Below, piece by piece: positions 58,788 through 64,000 of a stretch of DNA of 64,000 nt. The translations under genes were made by a program, and so were the position numbers. Where the stretch lies: contig JANQQA010000298.1 of NCBI GenBank assembly GCA_028285205.1, forward strand, positions 1 through 64,000, given 5' to 3'. Positions within the stretch are counted from its first letter, which is position 1; the number at the start of each line of letters is the position of its first letter. The stretch comes from Bythopirellula sp. GTDB lineage: Bacteria > Planctomycetota > Planctomycetia > Pirellulales > Lacipirellulaceae. Below the pieces are notes generated by a model. That model had not been told where the DNA came from, did no database searches, and was given only the letters and a program-made list of their open reading frames with translations.

Positions 58788-59879
58788 TCAGCCGACGACA
58801 CATTGATCCAAGTCTTTGGGGACTGAACTCAGCACCTCATGCCCATCGCGTGTGACCAACACGTCGTCTTCGATTCGTACGCCACCCCAACCTGGTAGAT
58901 AGATCCCGGGCTCGACGGTCACGATCATGCCCGGCTTCAGTACGAGGTCTCGTCCCGCGCCCAAGCGCGGGGCCTCGTGGATCTCCAGCCCAACTCCGTG
59001 TCCGAGACTGTGGCCAAATTGTTTTCCGTAACCAGCTTTGGCAATCACGCTGCGAGCCGCTTGATCGACCGCCTCGGCGGTGACGCCGGGTCGAATCGCC
59101 TTGATTCCTGCCAGCTGCGCTTTCAGCACAACTCCATACACTTTACGAAGTTTGGGCAAAATTTTACCGGTCACCAAAATTCTCGTCAAGTCGCTCATGT
59201 ACAGTGCTTCGTTGACTCCCCAGTCGATCAGAACGAAGTCATCAGCACCCAAACGCTGCGCAGTGGGGTTGGCATGAGGCAGCGCGGAGCGAGGCCCGAC
59301 CGCAACGATGGAAGGAAAGCTCATGCACTTGCCGCCAAACCGTCGCGCCTGGTATTCCAAGTCCGCCGCGACCTGAAGTTCGGTCATCTCGGGCGTCAAC
59401 GTGGCGCGCACAACCTCGAACGCACGTCGCGCGAGCTGGCACGCGCGGCGCGTGCGATCGATCTCGTCGCGGTCTTTGACCATGCGAAGTTGCTCGACCC
59501 AGCCTGTCGTCTCGACGAGTTCGCACTTCGCCAGCGCTGCTTTGAGCGCCGAGTGCAGCGCGACGGTCATCGAACTGGCCTCGAAGCCGACCGTCGTGAG
59601 CTTCAGCTTCTTGAGCACCGCAGCGATGCTGTCTAGCATCTTCTTGCCGGGTCCGCGAATCTCAACATCCAGGTCGGGACATTCCTCTTCGAGCTGTGTG
59701 GTGAATCGTTGATCGCTCAGCATCACACAGCGGTCCGCGCTGAGAATTAGGTAACTGTCGTCGCCGGTGAAGCCCGTCAGGTAGCCGACGTTGGTCGCGT
59801 TGGTGATCAGCAAGGATTCGAGTTTCGTTTTGCGGAGTTGGCTGCGCAGCTTATCCCGCCGTTTTGCAAAACGTGTCAT
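58788..59879 (-). CDS. M24-family Xaa-Pro aminopeptidase/dipeptidase
   Basis: [87 protein letters not shown]. Confidence 0.92.
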   Translation of the reverse strand: MTRFAKRRDKLRSQLRKTKLESLLITNATNVGYLTGFTGDDSYLILSADRCVMLSDQRFTTQLEEECPDLDVEIRGPGKKMLDSIAAVLKKLKLTTVGFEASSMTVALHSALKAALAKCELVETTGWVEQLRMVKDRDEIDRTRRACQLARRAFEVVRATLTPEMTELQVAADLEYQARRFGGKCMSFPSIVAVGPRSALPHANPTAQRLGADDFVLIDWGVNEALYMSDLTRILVTGKILPKLRKVYGVVLKAQLAGIKAIRPGVTAEAVDQAARSVIAKAGYGKQFGHSLGHGVGLEIHEAPRLGAGRDLVLKPGMIVTVEPGIYLPGWGGVRIEDDVLVTRDGHEVLSSVPKDLDQCVVG

Positions 59880-59964
59880 GGAAGTGTATCCGAGGGCGTT
59901 TGACGCCAAGTGGTATCCCGTAAGGTTGGCGAAATCAGCACGAGGTAAGTCACCCAGCATACGG

Positions 59965-59985
59965 TCAAGCGGGCACGCCCGCTAC
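59965..59985. repeat. Short REP-like palindrome
   Basis: CAAGCGGGCACGCCCGCTAC. Confidence 0.45.
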
Positions 59986-60058
59986 CTGAGTCTGCGAGTC
60001 ACGTGATTCTGCTCAGGCCTTCATTGCATCCAAGGCCCATTTTGATAGGCTGAATTAG

Positions 60059-60754
60059 ATGATTCAGTGTGCTTCCGGCAATGCGACAACAATTGGCCTC
60101 ATGCTCAGCGGCGGGCTCGATAGTGCGTTGCTGCTAATGAAATTGGTGCAAGACGGCTATCGCGTTCAGCCATTCTATGTCGCGGCGGGCTGCCAATGGG
60201 AGATCGAAGAACGGGCGGCAATCGATCGACTGCTGGCGGACCTGTCGAGCCTGGACGTAAGCCCCATCGTCGATTTCGCGATGCCGAGCGAAGACCTTTA
60301 TGGCTGCCACTGGAGTCTCACCGGTTTGGACGTGCCCGACGAAACCACCGCGGACGAAGCCGTATTCCTGCCGGGTCGCAATCCGCTGCTGCTACTGAAG
60401 CCCGCATTGTGGTGCGGCACGCATGGGATTGGCCAATTGGCTGTGGCGACTTTGGCGGATAATCCATTCCCAGACGCAACGTCTGAGTTCTGTCGGCACT
60501 TTCAGGCGGTCATCGAGATCGCCACTGGCAAGCCGCTTGAAATCGTGAGACCCTTCGCAGAGAAACGCAAAGCGGAGATTCTCTCACTTGAGTTTGGCTC
60601 CGCCCATCAGCTGACTTTCTCCTGCTTGGACCCCCAAAATGGTCTGCACTGCGGCGGTTGCAACAAGTGCGCGGAACGCAACCGCGCGTTGCAAACACTC
60701 CCTGGTGGTGATCCGACCCAGTACGCGAACGCAAGCCTAGTAAGTTTCGATTAG
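60059..60754 (+). CDS. queC: 7-cyano-7-deazaguanine synthase QueC
   Basis: IGLMLSGGLDSALLLMKLVQDGY (PP-loop SGGxDS); HCGGCNKCAERNRAL zinc site. Confidence 0.88.
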   Translation: MIQCASGNATTIGLMLSGGLDSALLLMKLVQDGYRVQPFYVAAGCQWEIEERAAIDRLLADLSSLDVSPIVDFAMPSEDLYGCHWSLTGLDVPDETTADEAVFLPGRNPLLLLKPALWCGTHGIGQLAVATLADNPFPDATSEFCRHFQAVIEIATGKPLEIVRPFAEKRKAEILSLEFGSAHQLTFSCLDPQNGLHCGGCNKCAERNRALQTLPGGDPTQYANASLVSFD

Positions 60755-60770
60755 AGAAAGCCGTATCCCA

Positions 60771-61175
60771 ATGTTTCGAGTCACACGCGAAATCGACTTT
60801 TGCTACGGGCACCGTCTGCTGAACTACGACGGCAAGTGTCGTCATCTGCATGGTCACAACGGAAGGGCGGTGATATCAATCGAAGGGCCGGAGCTTGATG
60901 ATCGCGGGATGGTGTTAGATTTTGCAGATATCAAAGGGGCGGTGAGCACCTGGATCGACGAGAACTTAGACCATCGCATGATTCTCAATCGAGCCGATCC
61001 GGTCGTGCCGATCCTGCAAGAGATGGGCGAGCCATTGTACTTGATCGATCAAAACCCAACGGCCGAAAACATCGCCAAGCTCATTTATGATGCGAATCAT
61101 TCGGCCGGTGTGCCCATCGTGGAAGTTCGTTTGTGGGAAACACCTCGCTGCTTCGCCACTTATTCACCCAGTTGA
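60771..61175 (+). CDS. queD: 6-carboxytetrahydropterin synthase QueD
   Basis: CYGHRLLNYDGKCRHLHGHNGRAVISIEG; MVLDFADIKGAVSTWIDENLDHRMIL; PTAENIAKLIY. Confidence 0.93.
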   Translation: MFRVTREIDFCYGHRLLNYDGKCRHLHGHNGRAVISIEGPELDDRGMVLDFADIKGAVSTWIDENLDHRMILNRADPVVPILQEMGEPLYLIDQNPTAENIAKLIYDANHSAGVPIVEVRLWETPRCFATYSPS

Positions 61176-61198
61176 GCGCGACACGGGGAGCGTAATCT

Positions 61199-61696
61199 AT
61201 GGCAGAGGTGGTAATTGTCGAGGCCGACCTCCACAACACGCGACATCAACACGCCATCATCCAGTTGTTGGATGAATACTCTCAGGAGCCCATCATCGGC
61301 GGCAAGCCGCTCGCTGCCAGTGTGCGGAACGAGTTGATCGCCGGGCTACAGCAGCATCCAACGACCGAGGTGTTGCTGGCATTTGTCGATGACCAGGCGG
61401 TCGGCATCGCGGTGTGCTTCTTAGGCTTCTCCACTTTCGCCGCCAAGCGATTGCTGAACCTTCACGACTTGGCCGTCGCCGCCAAATTTCGCGGCCAGGG
61501 GATCGGCCGGGCATTGCTTGAGGCAGTGGAGACCAAGGCGCAGGCACTGTCTTGCTGCAAAGTCACTCTCGAAGTGCTCGAGGACAATACCAGAGCACGA
61601 CGTGCTTACCAGGTGACCGGGTTCCTTCCACGCGCCGATGATAGCACGGAACGCCAAACGCTTTTCCTATCGAAGCCAATCGTTCAGGCTGATTGA
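61199..61696 (+). CDS. GNAT-family N-acetyltransferase
   Basis: LLNLHDLAVAAKFRGQGIGRALLEAVETKAQALSCCKVTLEVLEDNTRARRAYQVTGF. Confidence 0.92.
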   Translation: MAEVVIVEADLHNTRHQHAIIQLLDEYSQEPIIGGKPLAASVRNELIAGLQQHPTTEVLLAFVDDQAVGIAVCFLGFSTFAAKRLLNLHDLAVAAKFRGQGIGRALLEAVETKAQALSCCKVTLEVLEDNTRARRAYQVTGFLPRADDSTERQTLFLSKPIVQAD

Positions 61697-61732
61697 TCTC
61701 AGCTACGCTTCGACAGCTGGGGCTCGTCAGTC

Positions 61733-61773
61733 AAAAAAATGCAGCCCGAACGAAGCTTGTTCGCCCGGGCTGC
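61733..61773 (-). terminator. Rho-independent terminator for minus-strand transcript
   Basis: Minus strand: GCAGCCCGGGCGAACAAGCTTCGTTCGGGCTGC followed by ATTTTTTT. Confidence 0.6.
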
Positions 61774-62022
61774 TAGCCCCCCTGGGTGTATTGTGCCAGC
61801 AACCTCGAATTCGCGCGGCTGCTGTCTGCTCGCCAGTAGTAAGCGAGCACAACCTATATCGACCTTCACACGGTGCGGCTTCGGTAAAGTTTGCCAATTG
61901 CCCTGACTTTGCCGTCGCAACTGCGGTATTCGACACTTGAGATTCCTGCAGCCACCACAACTGCCTTTGATTCTGCTAGCAGTGAAGGGGTTTTTGGCAA
62001 TTCGTCTCATAAACTTTACCGC
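61733..62022 (-). ncRNA. Candidate terminator-tailed non-coding RNA
   Basis: No protein-like ORF on minus strand but a minus-oriented terminator at its 3' end; GGTAAAGTTT/AAACTTTACC (10 bp) and AATTGCC/GGCAATT long-range pairing inside. Confidence 0.35.
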
Positions 62023-62107
62023 CTGCGCCGATTGTAAGGATTGACGGTGTTGCGGACCCACTATGTACCGGGTTTGCGCCGTGCTCTTCAATTTGCGTTG
62101 TGAAAGG

Positions 62108-63733
62108 ATGCTTACCGTGTCTCGCGTCACTTCCTTTTCCGAGTGGTTGCTACGCCAAGCTTTCGTCTGGGGCGGCTTGGCTTGCTTGGCCTTTTATGCA
62201 TTAGTGGTTCGCAACGCAGGTGAAGCAACCTTTTGGGGACGCTATTTCACCGGGCATGAGGTCGCCTACTGCACGACCGCCTTGTTCTTCGTGGGCGTGG
62301 CGGCGCTAGCCATCAAGATGATGGGCGTGTTGATGCAATTCGCCACCATCGAACGAGTGAAGCTCTCGCCAGCTGGGGAAAGTGGTCAGACGACCGATGA
62401 TGCTCCCGCTCTACTGAGCGAGCTTGAACAGCAGTCACCCGCTGTGCAAGAAAGCTACATCGTGCGGCGGCTACGTAATGCGATTCAATATGTGCAGAGT
62501 AAAGGCACGGCCGACTCGCTCGAGCCACACTTGCGGCACTTGGAGGATGCCGACTACTCGCAGATGCATCAAGGCTATGCGATGACTCGGATTATCCTCT
62601 CGACGATTCCAATTTTGGGTTTCTTGGGTACGGTTATTGGCATTACGCTGGCGATCGCAAAACTCAATCTTTCCAGCGAAGCGTTGGATGAATCGCTGCC
62701 AGCGGTGGTCAATGGGCTGAGTGTCGCGTTTGACACGACGGCGCTCGCGCTGTCGCTGTCGACGATCTTGTTGTTCCTGAAGTACTGTGTCGAGCGAGTT
62801 GAGATTCGCTTGCTCACGGCGGTAAACGACAGCGCGTCGCGGATGCTGATTGGGCGTTTCCGTCAATATGGTGCGGATAACGATCCCCACCTGGCTTCGG
62901 TGCGCCGCATGTCAGAGGAACTGTTGACGACCGTGCAAAACGGCATGGTCGAGCAGGCCAGCCTGATGAAGCAGGCATTCGATCGATCGAGTAAGCAGTG
63001 GACTGAGATACTCGCTGACACCGCATCGACGTTGGATGAGGCATTTTCGGGAGCCGTGCTGGAAGGCATGACCCGCCATGCAAACGCACTGAACCAAGGT
63101 GTGCGGAAACAGGCGACGGATCTCGAACAGACGCTGATTCGTCACGCTGAGCTCTTGAACGAAGGCCTCGTGCATCACTCGAGCGCAATCGATGAAGGTC
63201 TGGAGCGGCATTCGACCGTAATCGACGAAGGGTTGCAGAGATACACCGATTCTCTCTCAGTAGGCTTGGAGGAACATCGGGTCGCGCTGACCGAGGCAGA
63301 ACAGCAGCTGGCGCAAGAAAATCGCCGTCACCTGGCCGATGTCGAAGCCGCCGTGGGTGAAGCGATGCTCGTGGCAACCAACCGACAGGAAAAACTGATT
63401 CGACAGAGTGAGACCTTGCTCAAAGAGATGCAGGTCGCGCTGCTCGAATCTGCAGGCTCAACCGTCGCGCAACAGGAGCAGCTCAACAAGCAAGGGGATA
63501 TTCTGCTTCAGGTCGTTGAAGCGACTGGCCAGGTGAAGCAGTTGGAGGAGGCGCTCAATAGCAACCTGAAATCACTGGCAGGCGCACACAATTTCCAACA
63601 GACAGCAGCTGGACTCTCAGCAGCGCTGCAGCTCATGAGCATTCACCTCGTGGGCAAGCCGCTGGAGACCGCCGAAGAAATCGAACTCGCCCACAAGCAA
63701 CAGTCCGTATCCACGCAAAGTAAGGCAGCATGA
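62108..63733 (+). CDS. MotA/TolQ/ExbB proton-channel family protein with long helical tail
   Basis: TM segments FVWGGLACLAFYALVV, EVAYCTTALFFVGVAALAIKM; TRIILSTIPILGFLGTVIGITLAIAKLNLS...AVVNGLSVAFDTTALALSLSTILLFLKYCVER; long coiled-coil C-terminus. Confidence 0.88.
   Translation: MLTVSRVTSFSEWLLRQAFVWGGLACLAFYALVVRNAGEATFWGRYFTGHEVAYCTTALFFVGVAALAIKMMGVLMQFATIERVKLSPAGESGQTTDDAPALLSELEQQSPAVQESYIVRRLRNAIQYVQSKGTADSLEPHLRHLEDADYSQMHQGYAMTRIILSTIPILGFLGTVIGITLAIAKLNLSSEALDESLPAVVNGLSVAFDTTALALSLSTILLFLKYCVERVEIRLLTAVNDSASRMLIGRFRQYGADNDPHLASVRRMSEELLTTVQNGMVEQASLMKQAFDRSSKQWTEILADTASTLDEAFSGAVLEGMTRHANALNQGVRKQATDLEQTLIRHAELLNEGLVHHSSAIDEGLERHSTVIDEGLQRYTDSLSVGLEEHRVALTEAEQQLAQENRRHLADVEAAVGEAMLVATNRQEKLIRQSETLLKEMQVALLESAGSTVAQQEQLNKQGDILLQVVEATGQVKQLEEALNSNLKSLAGAHNFQQTAAGLSAALQLMSIHLVGKPLETAEEIELAHKQQSVSTQSKAA
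63074..63304 (+). repeat. Seven tandem 11-residue (33-nt) repeats in the MotA/TolQ-like tail
   Basis: RHANALNQGVR|KQATDLEQTLI|RHAELLNEGLV|HHSSAIDEGLE|RHSTVIDEGLQ|RYTDSLSVGLE|EHRVALTEAEQ. Confidence 0.75.
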
Positions 63734-64000
63734 ACAACCGTGTGACCAGCGACAGCGGGAACACGGTCAGTCTATTTCCTTTTCTCGCGGTCCTACTCTG
63801 CACGATGGGGGCGTTGTTAGTCCTGCTTATCGTTCTCGGGCAGCGAGCCGCCGAACATGCGTTGGCGGAAGCCGAGCAAGAGACGGTAGCACCCCTTGGC
63901 ATCGAGCAGCCAGCCAGCGAAGACACCGAAGCGCTAGCGCAACTCGCTAAGCAGCTGGACGAGCTCCGCATCCGCTCCCAGCAGCTGGAACAGCTCCGCA
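63730..64000 (+). CDS. Single-TM partner protein of the MotA/TolQ-like gene, partial (runs off right edge)
   Basis: Not in plus-strand ORF track. MNNRVTSDSGNTVSLFPFLAVLLCTMGALLVLLIVLGQRAAEHALAEAEQE...EALAQLAKQLDELRIRSQQLEQLR; ATGA overlap with the upstream stop. Confidence 0.75.
   Translation, partial: MNNRVTSDSGNTVSLFPFLAVLLCTMGALLVLLIVLGQRAAEHALAEAEQETVAPLGIEQPASEDTEALAQLAKQLDELRIRSQQLEQLR

Noticed and set aside
61733-62022. tmRNA, RNase P or SRP RNA identity for the minus-strand RNA candidate
   Set aside because: Could not find a tag-peptide frame ending in AA-stop, GAGGAAAGTCC-like, or GGAAGCAGC-like signature sequences.
61699-62130. 143-aa minus-strand ORF
   Set aside because: Reads through a strong terminator hairpin and has no domain-like features; treated as a non-coding RNA candidate instead.

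Overview
This 64 kb window looks like a Planctomycetes (Pirellulales-like) chromosome segment. The basis is the 'LEDRRLLA' surface-protein N-terminus, DUF1559, PEP-CTERM and HAF-repeat proteins, a TPR-linked Ser/Thr kinase, and 'FSIRTLLIAVTL' small membrane proteins. I support about 50 CDS, including glnS, hisB, ppa, a PPi-type phosphofructokinase, accB/accC, queC/queD, rsmA, ribE, pssA/psd, a DAHP synthase, ndh, arfB, thpR and two csrA paralogs. Two further CDS run off the window edges and are absent from the ORF track: 1..305 minus and 63730..64000 plus. I saw no rRNA, tRNA, CRISPR array or prophage. The most interesting leads are: (1) a two-copy non-coding element at ~19.5 kb and ~47.4 kb whose inverted repeats show compensatory base changes; (2) a structured-RNA candidate upstream of a NarL-type response regulator (13601-13842) and a minus-strand terminator-tailed RNA candidate (61733-62022); (3) an RAYT-type Y1 transposase flanked by near-identical inverted REP palindromes; (4) a MotA/TolQ-like protein with seven tandem 11-residue tail repeats, coupled to a single-TM partner lacking the usual TM aspartate; (5) a tandem family of carboxypeptidase-regulatory-like secreted proteins sharing a C-terminal 'HPIIT.GA.A.AIA.P.AV.DDD' tail; (6) a zinc-ribbon SDR lacking the catalytic Tyr, a TerB-like/AAA+/zinc-ribbon protein and an NTase-HD fusion. 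All assignments come from reading the sequence; no searches were run.
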